From JBPEWY01 sp052032225 (GTDB lineage: Bacteria; Bacteroidota; Bacteroidia; Flavobacteriales; Flavobacteriaceae), in the NCBI GenBank assembly GCA_052032225.1, contig JBPEWY010000005.1, forward strand, positions 7,391 through 71,390: 64,000 nt of DNA, written 5' to 3'. The notes below the pieces were generated by a model. The model did not search any database. It had not been told where the DNA came from and saw nothing but the letters and a program-made list of their open reading frames with translations. Below, piece after piece: positions 44,260 to 52,024 of the stretch (positions are counted from its first letter, which is position 1; every line of letters starts with the position of its first letter). The position numbers and the translations under genes are program-made.

Positions 44260-45126
44260 GTGAATAATAAAGTAAAGATTATAGAATGTCCCAGAGATGC
44301 CATGCAAGGCATTAAAATGTTTATACCTACACAAAAAAAGGTACAATACATTCAGTCTTTATTACAAGTTGGGTTTGACACCATAGATTTTGGAAGCTTT
44401 GTGTCGCCCAAAGCTATACCTCAAATGGCAGATACGGCTCAGGTACTCTCTGCGTTAGATTTATCTAAAACCAAGAGTAAGCTATTGGCAATTGTAGCTA
44501 ATGTAAGAGGTGCGCAAGATGCTGTACAATTTAAAGAAATTCATTATTTGGGTTATCCGTTTTCTATTTCAGAAAACTTTCAAATGCGTAATACGCATAA
44601 AACCATTGCACAAAGTATAGATGTTTTAAAAGAAATTTTAGAGATAGCTCATGCAAACAATAAAGAGGTTGTAGCCTATTTGTCTATGGGGTTTGGTAAC
44701 CCATACGGAGATCCGTGGAATGTAGAAATTGTAGCAGAGTGGACTGAGCGATTGTATAACATGGGTGTAAAAATTTTATCATTATCCGATACAATCGGAA
44801 GCTCTACACCAGACGTTATAATTTATTTGTTTTCTAACCTAATACCCAAATACCCGGAAATAGAATTTGGAGCACATTTGCATACCACCCCAACCACTTG
44901 GTTTGAAAAAGTAGATGCAGCTTATAAAGCAGGCTGCAGACGTTTTGATGGAGCAATACAAGGATTTGGAGGCTGCCCAATGGCCAAAGATGAGCTTACA
45001 GGAAACATGCCTACAGAGAAATTACATTCGTACATGACGTCTGTAAAAGCAGAAACAGGTATTAGTGCTATGCACTTTGAAAGTGCTTATAACGAAGCTT
45101 CTAAAATATTTAATGCATATTATTAG
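44260..45126 (+). CDS. Hydroxymethylglutaryl-CoA lyase
   Basis: A 288-aa TIM-barrel lyase that cleaves HMG-CoA to acetyl-CoA and acetoacetate, the last step of leucine catabolism. GTG start at 44260. Seen are IIECPRDAMQGIK, the DRE-TIM-type substrate block around FGSFVSPKAIPQMADT, GNPYGDPWN, the metal-binding HLHTTPTTWF and the active-site Cys loop GGCPMAKDELTGNMPTE. The N-terminal R-D pair (PRDAMQG) stands where the enzyme's Arg and metal Asp lie. It may be translated from the same mRNA as LysE. Confidence 0.92.
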   Translation: MNNKVKIIECPRDAMQGIKMFIPTQKKVQYIQSLLQVGFDTIDFGSFVSPKAIPQMADTAQVLSALDLSKTKSKLLAIVANVRGAQDAVQFKEIHYLGYPFSISENFQMRNTHKTIAQSIDVLKEILEIAHANNKEVVAYLSMGFGNPYGDPWNVEIVAEWTERLYNMGVKILSLSDTIGSSTPDVIIYLFSNLIPKYPEIEFGAHLHTTPTTWFEKVDAAYKAGCRRFDGAIQGFGGCPMAKDELTGNMPTEKLHSYMTSVKAETGISAMHFESAYNEASKIFNAYY

Positions 45127-45189
45127 TATTATTTATAAAGACGATAAGTCATTATAAAAAAATATTATTTAAAATTAATCTAAATTAAG

Positions 45190-45220
45190 TTTGCAGACTT
45201 GTTTGAGCGTTTTATATTTG
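45190..45220 (+). promoter_or_regulatory. Promoter of the porin gene, flanked by dyads
   Basis: TTTG (45190-45193) and TATATTTG (45213-45220), spacing 19. It lies between a 9-bp inverted repeat, AGACTTGTT (45195-45203) and AACAAGTCT (45245-45253), and a 12-bp palindrome AAACAATTGTTT (45231-45242). Confidence 0.78.
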
Positions 45221-45265
45221 CCACCGCAAAAAACAATTGTTTATAACAAGTCTAAATAAACTTAA

Positions 45266-46429
45266 ATGAAAAAAATACTTACTACCGCTGTTGTACTGCT
45301 ACTTTGCAGTAATGTTTTTTCTCAAACATTAATAGATTCTATTCAGTTTGACCCACAAAAGCAACAGAATGCTGCTCAAAGAATTTTATCTGGAAACTAT
45401 GGTAAAGAAGTAACTCTTGGAGGGTATGCTGAAGTATTGTATAACCAACCTGAAGGCGATAACGGTGAGCTAGACGTTCAGCGTTTTGTATTACTTGTTG
45501 GATATAAGTTTACAGATCAAGTACAGTTTGTTACAGAAATTGAGCTTGAGCATGTTGAAGAGGTTTTTGTTGAACAAGCGTTTGTTAACTACAACGTTGC
45601 CAATAACTTTAATATTAGAGGAGGTTTAATGCTTGTTCCGATGGGTATTATTAACGAGTTTCACGAACCCACTACATTTAACGGTACAGAGCGCCCTGCA
45701 GTAGATGGTTCTATTGTGCCAACTACATGGAGAGAAATAGGATTAGGAGTTACCGGAAGGTTTGATAATTTATCGTTAGGATACCAAGCATATGTATTTA
45801 ATGGTTTTGCTTCTGTTAATGGAGAAAAAGTACTTGGAGGAAGCAATGGTTTACGTAACGGACGTCAAAAAGCAATCAAATCAACCATAAACAAGCCTAA
45901 CTTTTCAGCAAAATTTGACTACTATGGTATTCCAGGCTTACGTTTAGGGTTAGCAGGTTATTTTGGTAGAACTCAAGCAGAAGACGATGTAGATATGATT
46001 GAAGGGTCTGATGTTGGAATTAGTATGATTGGTTTAGATGCCAGATATGCTTACAGACGTTTTACTGCCAGAGGTCAGTTTATACATGCAAGCTTAAAAG
46101 ACACTGAGGCTTACAATGCACTTTACGAAACAGATTTAGGTAGCGCTTTACAAGGCTGGTATATAGAAGGAGCTTATAACTTATTACCGGAAGATAAAAA
46201 ACAAAAGCTATTTGCGTTTGCAAGATATGAGCAGTACGATACCCATGCAGACACAGCCGGAAGCTTGCAGCGTAACGATGCTTATAACAGAAACGATTTA
46301 ACCCTTGGTTTAACCTACCACATAGCACCGGGGGTTGTGGCAAAAGGAGATTATCAAATTCGTGATAATGCTGTAAGTGGTGCCGATGTGCCTAACAGAT
46401 TAAACTTTGGTATAGGAGTTTGGTTCTAA
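45266..46429 (+). CDS. Outer-membrane beta-barrel porin-like protein
   Basis: A 387-aa exported protein (signal peptide ending VFSQ) with alternating amphipathic strands and a C-terminal aromatic residue (LNFGIGVWF), as in outer-membrane barrels. It resembles the phosphate-selective porin O/P type: EVTLGGYAEVLYNQ, DVQRFVLLVGYKF, VTEIELEHVEEVFVEQAFVNY, and GLMLVPMGIINE. The transported solute is unknown. It is separated by a terminator from the FMN-binding gene, but the two plus the small membrane protein form a plausible functional set. Confidence 0.8.
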   Translation: MKKILTTAVVLLLCSNVFSQTLIDSIQFDPQKQQNAAQRILSGNYGKEVTLGGYAEVLYNQPEGDNGELDVQRFVLLVGYKFTDQVQFVTEIELEHVEEVFVEQAFVNYNVANNFNIRGGLMLVPMGIINEFHEPTTFNGTERPAVDGSIVPTTWREIGLGVTGRFDNLSLGYQAYVFNGFASVNGEKVLGGSNGLRNGRQKAIKSTINKPNFSAKFDYYGIPGLRLGLAGYFGRTQAEDDVDMIEGSDVGISMIGLDARYAYRRFTARGQFIHASLKDTEAYNALYETDLGSALQGWYIEGAYNLLPEDKKQKLFAFARYEQYDTHADTAGSLQRNDAYNRNDLTLGLTYHIAPGVVAKGDYQIRDNAVSGADVPNRLNFGIGVWF

Positions 46430-46454
46430 TCATATAAAAAATCAAAAGCCTAAT

Positions 46455-46484
46455 AAACTGGAGCAACTTTTGTTGCTCCGGTTT
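46455..46484 (+). terminator. Terminator after the porin gene
   Basis: A stem CTGGAGCAAC / GTTGCTCCGG with loop TTTT, extended by A-T pairs and followed by T-rich sequence, 25 nt after the porin stop. Confidence 0.85.
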
Positions 46485-46523
46485 TTAGCGTTTAAGTACG
46501 CAAATAATTAATACTTTTGCATT

Positions 46524-47051
46524 ATGATAATTAAACACGCTTTAATTTTTACACAATTACTTTTCTTATTAGTTCTCGGGATTCCGAGAAATATCCAAAA
46601 AAAGGTAGATAAGGAAATTAAATCTGCTTTTAATGTAGAACAATTCAATCTTAATCCGGTTGTAATTACTCCGGAGCTAAATAAAGAACTCCCGTCTGAG
46701 TTTGGCGAAGAAAACTTTTTTGAGATTGTTAGTAATAACAAACGATTAGGGTTTGCTTACTTAGCCCAAGCACCCAGTAAAACAGCTAAGTTTGATTATT
46801 TAGTTGTTTTAGATAACGATTTAATTGTTGTAAAAACTAAAGTGTTAGTGTACAGAGAAGAATACGGAGGCGAGATTGGAAGTAAAAGATGGTTAAGACA
46901 ATTTACCGGTAAAACCCAAAACGATAACTTAGTTTATAAAGAAAATGTAGCTGCTATAGCAGGCGCAACAATTTCTGTGCGCTCAATGACAAATGCTATG
47001 AACAACTTACTAAAATCATTAAAAATTCTTCATCAAAAACAAGTCTTATAA
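46524..47051 (+). CDS. FMN-binding domain protein, extracytoplasmic
   Basis: A 175-aa protein with an N-terminal signal/anchor (residues about 5-20). The C-terminal half is the FMN-binding domain of RnfG/NqrC type. The segment AIAGATISVRSMTNAM matches the flavinylation consensus (S/A)GAT, whose Thr can receive FMN through ApbE. It is therefore probably a periplasmic covalent flavoprotein carrying electrons. ApbE is not in the window. TACTTTTG (46512-46519) lies 4 nt before the ATG. It abuts the next gene with no gap, so the two are co-transcribed. Confidence 0.8.
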   Translation: MIIKHALIFTQLLFLLVLGIPRNIQKKVDKEIKSAFNVEQFNLNPVVITPELNKELPSEFGEENFFEIVSNNKRLGFAYLAQAPSKTAKFDYLVVLDNDLIVVKTKVLVYREEYGGEIGSKRWLRQFTGKTQNDNLVYKENVAAIAGATISVRSMTNAMNNLLKSLKILHQKQVL

Positions 47052-47543
47052 ATGCAATTAAACGGCCTGCTGCATACTTTTCCTAAAGAAATTAAGCTTT
47101 TAATTGGAGTTTTCTTAATAGTATTAAGCGTTGGGTTTTATACAGGTTTGTTGTTTGTAGAAAAAACATCAAACGCTAATCCGCAAGGCATTGAAGAGCA
47201 TTATTTAGGAAATGAAAATGATGAAGATGCTGCCGTTATGAAATTTAAGAAAAGCGATAAAGAAATGCTTACTCTTGTGCATAACCATGTGCTATCTATG
47301 TCGGTTATTTTCTTTTTGGTTTCTTTATTGCTAGCAACAACCAAGCTTAATAAAAACATTAAGCATTTTTTAATGATAGAGCCTTTTATCTCTGTTGTTT
47401 TAACGTTTGGAGGAATTTATTTACTCTGGACAGGGATGCTCTGGATGAAGTACATTGTTATGTTTTCCGGGGTATTAATGACCCTTAGTTTTTTAGCTTC
47501 AACCCTTATTATTTTTTACCAGTTATTTACAAAATCAAGATAG
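47052..47543 (+). CDS. Four-helix inner-membrane protein paired with the FMN protein
   Basis: A 163-aa membrane protein with four hydrophobic segments (about 18-35, 80-98, 110-128, 132-158). A hydrophilic, acidic loop (GIEEHYLGNENDEDAAVMKFKK, in parts) lies between helices 1 and 2, and the HNHVLSM motif at about residues 75-81 begins helix 2. The GIEEHYLGNE and HxH patterns recur in a membrane-protein family found in several phyla and sometimes mislabelled elongation factor. The His residues could hold haem or metal; this is speculation. The start immediately follows the FMN gene stop. Confidence 0.65.
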   Translation: MQLNGLLHTFPKEIKLLIGVFLIVLSVGFYTGLLFVEKTSNANPQGIEEHYLGNENDEDAAVMKFKKSDKEMLTLVHNHVLSMSVIFFLVSLLLATTKLNKNIKHFLMIEPFISVVLTFGGIYLLWTGMLWMKYIVMFSGVLMTLSFLASTLIIFYQLFTKSR

Positions 47544-47561
47544 TTTAATTAAGCAAGTTAC

Positions 47562-47595
47562 TTGCTTTATTATCAGTAAAAAAGTAGTATATTTG
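47562..47595 (+). promoter_or_regulatory. Promoter of guaB
   Basis: TTG (47562-47564) and TATATTTG (47588-47595), spacing 23. The -33 region overlaps a hairpin AAGCAAG-TTA-CTTGCTT (47551-47567). Confidence 0.65.
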
Positions 47596-47596
47596 C

Positions 47597-47620
47597 GTGC
47601 AACTAATTTACAAGTTGCAC
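47597..47620 (+). promoter_or_regulatory. Dyad in the guaB leader, 1 nt before the ATG
   Basis: GTGCAACT (47597-47604) and AGTTGCAC (47613-47620) are exact complements with an 8-nt spacer. It sits between the -7 box and the guaB start, so it is a candidate operator or translational hairpin. Confidence 0.65.
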
Positions 47621-47621
47621 C

Positions 47622-49094
47622 ATGAAATCTCACCAAAATAAATTTGTAGGCCAAGGATTAACGTACGATGATGTACTGCTTGTTCCCGGCTACTCAGAGG
47701 TACTTCCCAGAGAGGTAAATATTCAATCAAAATTCACTAGAAACATTAACTTAAATGTGCCAATTGTATCGGCTGCAATGGATACCGTTACAGAAAGTCG
47801 TATGGCAATTGCAATGGCACGTGAAGGAGGTATTGGCGTTTTACACAAAAACATGACAATAGAGCAGCAAGCGCTCAAGGTTAGAAAAGTAAAACGAGCC
47901 GAAAGCGGAATGATTTTAGACCCGGTAACATTACCTTTAACGGCAAAGGTTATTGATGCCAAAAGAAGCATGGCAGAGCACAGCATTGGCGGAATTCCTA
48001 TTGTAGATGAAAAAGGCTATTTAAAAGGAATTGTTACCAATAGAGATTTGCGATTTGAACGTAATAATGATAGGCCGATTGTTGAGGTAATGACGTCAGA
48101 GAATTTGGTAACCACTAAAGAAGGAACATCACTTACCGATGCCGAAGAAATTTTACAAGCAAACAAAATAGAAAAACTTCCTGTTGTTACTAAAGATAAC
48201 AAGCTTGTTGGGCTAATAACGTTTAGAGATATTACCAAACTAACCCAAAAACCAATTGCTAATAAAGATAAGTACGGCAGATTATGTGTTGCAGCAGCTG
48301 TTGGGGTTACTTCAGATGCCATTAAAAGAGCAGAAGCATTAGTTAATGCCGGGGTAGATGCAATTGTTATAGATACTGCTCATGGGCACACAAAAGGTGT
48401 GGTTTCTATACTTAAACAAGTTAAAGAAGCTTTTCCTGATTTAGATGTTGTGGTGGGGAATATTGCAACAGCAGAGGCAGCTAAATTTTTAGTAGATAAT
48501 GGTGCAGATGCTGTTAAAGTAGGAATTGGTCCGGGGTCTATTTGTACAACTCGTGTAGTTGCAGGAGTTGGTTTCCCTCAATTATCTGCCGTTATGGAGG
48601 TTGCACAAGCAATAAAAGGCAGTGGAGTTCCTGTAATTGCCGATGGAGGTATTAGGTATACCGGAGATATTCCAAAAGCAATAGCAGCCGGAGCAGATTG
48701 TGTTATGTTAGGTTCTTTATTGGCCGGTACAAAAGAATCTCCGGGAGAAACGATTATATACGAAGGCAGAAAGTTTAAATCGTACCGAGGGATGGGCTCT
48801 GTAGAGGCAATGAAAGAAGGAAGTAAAGACCGTTACTTTCAAGATGTAGAAGACGATATTAAAAAGCTGGTACCCGAAGGCATTGTTGGTAGAGTGCCTT
48901 ATAAAGGAGAATTAGTTGAAAGCATGCACCAATTTGTAGGTGGTTTAAGAGCCGGTATGGGATATTGCGGTGCTAAAGATATTGCTACCTTAAAAGAAAC
49001 AGCAAAATTTGTTCAAATTACATCAAGCGGTATTCACGAGAGTCATCCGCACAATGTTACTATTACTAAAGAAGCTCCAAATTATTCCAGATAA
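47622..49094 (+). CDS. guaB: Inosine-5'-monophosphate dehydrogenase
   Basis: A 490-aa enzyme oxidising IMP to XMP with NAD+, the committed step to GMP. It opens FVGQGLTYDDVLLVPGYSEV. Two CBS domains are inserted at about residues 95-215 (GGIPIVDEKGYLKGIVTNRDLR, in part). The catalytic Cys loop is GIGPGSICTTRVVAGVG, the flap contains GMGSVEAM, and a monovalent cation site is nearby. The length and start are standard. It is monocistronic and ends at a strong terminator. Confidence 0.96.
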   Translation: MKSHQNKFVGQGLTYDDVLLVPGYSEVLPREVNIQSKFTRNINLNVPIVSAAMDTVTESRMAIAMAREGGIGVLHKNMTIEQQALKVRKVKRAESGMILDPVTLPLTAKVIDAKRSMAEHSIGGIPIVDEKGYLKGIVTNRDLRFERNNDRPIVEVMTSENLVTTKEGTSLTDAEEILQANKIEKLPVVTKDNKLVGLITFRDITKLTQKPIANKDKYGRLCVAAAVGVTSDAIKRAEALVNAGVDAIVIDTAHGHTKGVVSILKQVKEAFPDLDVVVGNIATAEAAKFLVDNGADAVKVGIGPGSICTTRVVAGVGFPQLSAVMEVAQAIKGSGVPVIADGGIRYTGDIPKAIAAGADCVMLGSLLAGTKESPGETIIYEGRKFKSYRGMGSVEAMKEGSKDRYFQDVEDDIKKLVPEGIVGRVPYKGELVESMHQFVGGLRAGMGYCGAKDIATLKETAKFVQITSSGIHESHPHNVTITKEAPNYSR

Positions 49095-49114
49095 TTTTTA
49101 AATAGCAGTAAAGC

Positions 49115-49140
49115 AAAAGCGCTACTTGGGTAGCGCTTTT
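49115..49140. terminator. Bidirectional terminator after guaB
   Basis: An 11-bp stem AAAAGCGCTAC / GTAGCGCTTTT with loop TTGG, followed by TTATTTATTT, between convergent genes. Confidence 0.92.
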
Positions 49141-49605
49141 TTATTTATTTTCTGTATCAGCAACAGATTTTCCTTCTTCAACAAAGGCTTTAAAATCTTT
49201 CATGTACTGGTAGGATTGCTTTTTAAATGCTCCCGGCATAATAAAGGCAAAAAACTTCATGGCAAAACTAGAAAACTTAAACTCGCTCTCAGAAGTCCAT
49301 TTAGTAGTTGTATCGTCTAAAGCTTCAAAATAATTTTTTTGAATATTATGTACCCCTTTTGCATCATATGTACCGTGAAACTCATGTGGTAAATTTATTT
49401 TTGTAATGGTTTCTACCATGGTAATTTCTCTTTTCCCCATTTTGTAAGTAAGCTCAGCTTGAGCTCCTTCTTTACCCGGTGTGCCAGAAATATGATTGTA
49501 GCTAACAAAGCCACGTTGCCAGTGTTTCATATTCTCAACACTATCAAACTTTTTTATGACCTCTTCTAGTGGTGCTTGTATTGTAATTTCTAATGTATAT
49601 TTCAT
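49141..49605 (-). CDS. SRPBCC-family ligand-binding protein
   Basis: A 154-aa single-domain START/SRPBCC protein, predicted to be cytoplasmic. It begins MKYTLEITIQAPLEEVIKKFDSVENMKHWQRG, the typical first strand and helix (in parts), with WTSESEFKFSSFAMKFFAFIMP near the end. It binds an unidentified hydrophobic ligand, as in polyketide cyclase/aromatase-like members. It is monocistronic. Nothing nearby suggests a pathway. Confidence 0.85.
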   Translation of the reverse strand: MKYTLEITIQAPLEEVIKKFDSVENMKHWQRGFVSYNHISGTPGKEGAQAELTYKMGKREITMVETITKINLPHEFHGTYDAKGVHNIQKNYFEALDDTTTKWTSESEFKFSSFAMKFFAFIMPGAFKKQSYQYMKDFKAFVEEGKSVADTENK

Positions 49606-49692
49606 AGTTTGGTTGGTTTTGGTTTCTATTTTGCAAGGTAGAAAAAATAAACTGCACCTATTTATAAAAATGTGTTAATGCAGTTAGTTTAC

Positions 49693-49722
49693 TTGGCTAC
49701 AAGAGCATAATTATTAATTTTG
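49693..49722 (+). promoter_or_regulatory. Promoter of the periplasmic isomerase operon
   Basis: TTG (49693-49695) and TAATTTTG (49715-49722), spacing 19. The box covers the TTG at 49720, so translation must start further down, at 49747. Confidence 0.8.
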
Positions 49723-49746
49723 CTTAGTTATAAAGTTGAGAGTATT

Positions 49747-50604
49747 TTGAGAAAGATTAATAGCTTATTGTTACTTTTTGGTTTGTTGTTATCGTGTTCG
49801 TATTTTACAAAACAACCAGACGATTTGGAGGTGGTTGTTGCTAGAGTTGGCGATAATTTTTTGTATGAAAAAGATATTAAATCGTTAGTTACAGACGGGT
49901 TATCTAAAACAGATAGCGCCCTTTTAATTAATAATTACATTAACTCTTGGGCATCTAAGCAATTACTATTAGAAAAAGCAATTATAAATTTAAGCGAAGA
50001 AAAACAAGAGGCTTTTAATAAGCTAGTGAATGATTATAGGGCAGACCTTTATATAAGTGCCTATAAAGAAGCTTTGGTGTCTAAATTTGTAGATACTGCC
50101 GTAAGTAAAGATTTAATAGAAGAATATTACGAAGCAAATAAAGAAAACTTTAAGCTTAATCAAGAGCTTATAAAATTTCAATACATTAGTTTACCTAAAG
50201 CCTTTACTAATAAAAACGATATAGTAAACAAGTTTAAAAACCTAACCCCCGAAAACATATCATATTTAGATTCTGTTGCATTACAATTTAAATCGTATAG
50301 TTTAAACGATTCTATTTGGGTAAAAGCCACGCAATTAATGCAAAAAGTTCCCGCAATAACATTCGAGAATAAAGAGAAATACTTAAAAAAGTCACAATTT
50401 TTTGAATTAGAAGACTCATTAGGGGTATATTTGGTGAAAATTACCGAGGTGCTACCTCAAAACGAAATAGCACCATTATCTCATTTACAACCAACCATAA
50501 AAGAGATAATAATAAACCAAAGAAAATTAGATTTTATTAGAAACTTAGAAAGAGATATTTTAAATGAAGCCACTAAGAAAGCCGACTTTGAAGTTTACAA
50601 TTAA
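49747..50604 (+). CDS. Lipoprotein PpiC/SurA-like isomerase with degenerate rotamase domain
   Basis: A 285-aa lipoprotein (LLLLFGLLLSCSYF). I start at TTG 49747 (MRKINSLLLL), because the upstream frame begins inside the promoter. The N-terminal helical part (about 25-120) is SurA-like, with VARVGDNFLYEKDIKSLV near the start. The region after about 140 corresponds to a parvulin domain but lacks the usual ASHILV and GWH motifs. It is probably a periplasmic chaperone more than an isomerase. It is followed 4 bp later by a full SurA-type protein and then MoxR. Confidence 0.75.
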   Translation: MRKINSLLLLFGLLLSCSYFTKQPDDLEVVVARVGDNFLYEKDIKSLVTDGLSKTDSALLINNYINSWASKQLLLEKAIINLSEEKQEAFNKLVNDYRADLYISAYKEALVSKFVDTAVSKDLIEEYYEANKENFKLNQELIKFQYISLPKAFTNKNDIVNKFKNLTPENISYLDSVALQFKSYSLNDSIWVKATQLMQKVPAITFENKEKYLKKSQFFELEDSLGVYLVKITEVLPQNEIAPLSHLQPTIKEIIINQRKLDFIRNLERDILNEATKKADFEVYN

Positions 50605-50608
50605 TACC

Positions 50609-52021
50609 ATGAGAACATTATCTTTTTTTGCAGCATTATTTTTTACAACCATTGTTTTTTCACAAGAAGATACACAGCAAGAGAATGTAGAAAACACTGC
50701 CACTGCAGAAACTTCAGAAATAGAACAAGCACCTTTTGAGAAAGTTAAAATAGACGGAGTTGCAGCCGTTATAGGTGAGTATGTGATTTTAGAATCTGAC
50801 GTAGACAAAACCTTAATAGATTTAAAAAACCAAGGTATAACAACCAAAGAACTTACCCGATGTAAATTGTTGGGTAAATTAATGGAAGATAAACTTTATG
50901 CTCACCAAGCCGTTCAAGATAGTATAGAGCTTACAGATGCTGAGGTTCAGGCAACAGTACAACGTCAAATAGATTACCTTGTACAACAAGTTGGCTCTAT
51001 AGAAAAAGTTATTGAATTCTATAAAAAGCAAGACGAAGAAAGCTTTAGAAAAGAGCTTTTTGAGATTAATAAAGTTAGAATGCTGGCAGAGAAAATGAAA
51101 GAAGATATTGTTAGTAAAGTAGAGATTACGCCAGAAGAAGTAAAACAATTTTTTGAACGAATTCCTGAAGAAGAAAGACCGGTATTTGGAGCAGAATTAG
51201 AAATATCTCAAATAGTTATAGAGCCCGAAGTGCCGGAAGAAGAGAAAAAAAGAGTTATAGATAAATTAAACGAAATAAGAAGGGATGTTTTAGAAAATGG
51301 TGCCAGCTTTAAAACTAAAGCCATACTGTATTCTCAAGATCCCGGCTCTCGTCCGCAAGGTGGTTTGTATAAAATGACTAAGAAAACGCCTTTTGTTAAA
51401 GAATTTAAAGACGTTGCTTTTAGCCTTCAAGAAGGAGAAATTTCAGAACCGTTCGAGACTATTTTTGGGTGGCACATAATTTATTTAGAAAAAATAAGAG
51501 GACAAGAATTAGATGTAAGGCATATTTTATTAGTACCAGAAGTGCCGGAAGAAGCTAAAGAAAAAGCCCGAAAAGAGTTGTTAGACATTAGACAACGTAT
51601 TTTAGACGGCGAGATAACTTTTGCTGAAGCAGCCAGAAATTTTTCGGATGATAAAGAAACTAAGTTTGATGGCGGAGTGCTTAGAAACCCAGCAACTTTT
51701 GATACTCGTTTTGAGTTAACCAAAATGGACCCCACTTTGTACAATCAAGTAAGTAACCTAAAAGATGGCGAAATATCAATGCCATTACTTGAGCAAGATC
51801 AAGGTAAAGTAAAGTATAAAATACTAAAAGTTACAGACCGTTTTGATGAGCACGTGGCAGATTACTCAAAAGATTATACTAGAATTAAGCAATTAGCTTT
51901 ACAAGAAAAACAATACAAAGCAATTCAAAAATGGATGGCCGAAAAAATTAAAGACACTTATATTTACGTTAGTTCAGATAACAGATCGTGTAATTTTGCT
52001 AACAATTGGCTTAAAAAATAA
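50609..52021 (+). CDS. SurA-type periplasmic chaperone with two parvulin domains
   Basis: A 470-aa exported peptidyl-prolyl isomerase. I start at ATG 50609 (MRTLSFFAALFFTTIVFSQ), 4 bp after the previous stop; an upstream in-frame ATG at 50564 would overlap it by 41 bp. A SurA_N-like domain covers about 45-170 (DGVAAVIGEYVILESDVDKT). The first rotamase domain is at about 190-295 (SQDPGSRPQGGLY, FGWHIIYLEKI). The second is at about 297-420 (LDVRHILLVPEVPEE, FSDDKETKFDGGVLR). It helps fold outer-membrane proteins. Same operon as the lipoprotein before it. Confidence 0.9.
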   Translation: MRTLSFFAALFFTTIVFSQEDTQQENVENTATAETSEIEQAPFEKVKIDGVAAVIGEYVILESDVDKTLIDLKNQGITTKELTRCKLLGKLMEDKLYAHQAVQDSIELTDAEVQATVQRQIDYLVQQVGSIEKVIEFYKKQDEESFRKELFEINKVRMLAEKMKEDIVSKVEITPEEVKQFFERIPEEERPVFGAELEISQIVIEPEVPEEEKKRVIDKLNEIRRDVLENGASFKTKAILYSQDPGSRPQGGLYKMTKKTPFVKEFKDVAFSLQEGEISEPFETIFGWHIIYLEKIRGQELDVRHILLVPEVPEEAKEKARKELLDIRQRILDGEITFAEAARNFSDDKETKFDGGVLRNPATFDTRFELTKMDPTLYNQVSNLKDGEISMPLLEQDQGKVKYKILKVTDRFDEHVADYSKDYTRIKQLALQEKQYKAIQKWMAEKIKDTYIYVSSDNRSCNFANNWLKK

Positions 52022-52024
52022 AAC

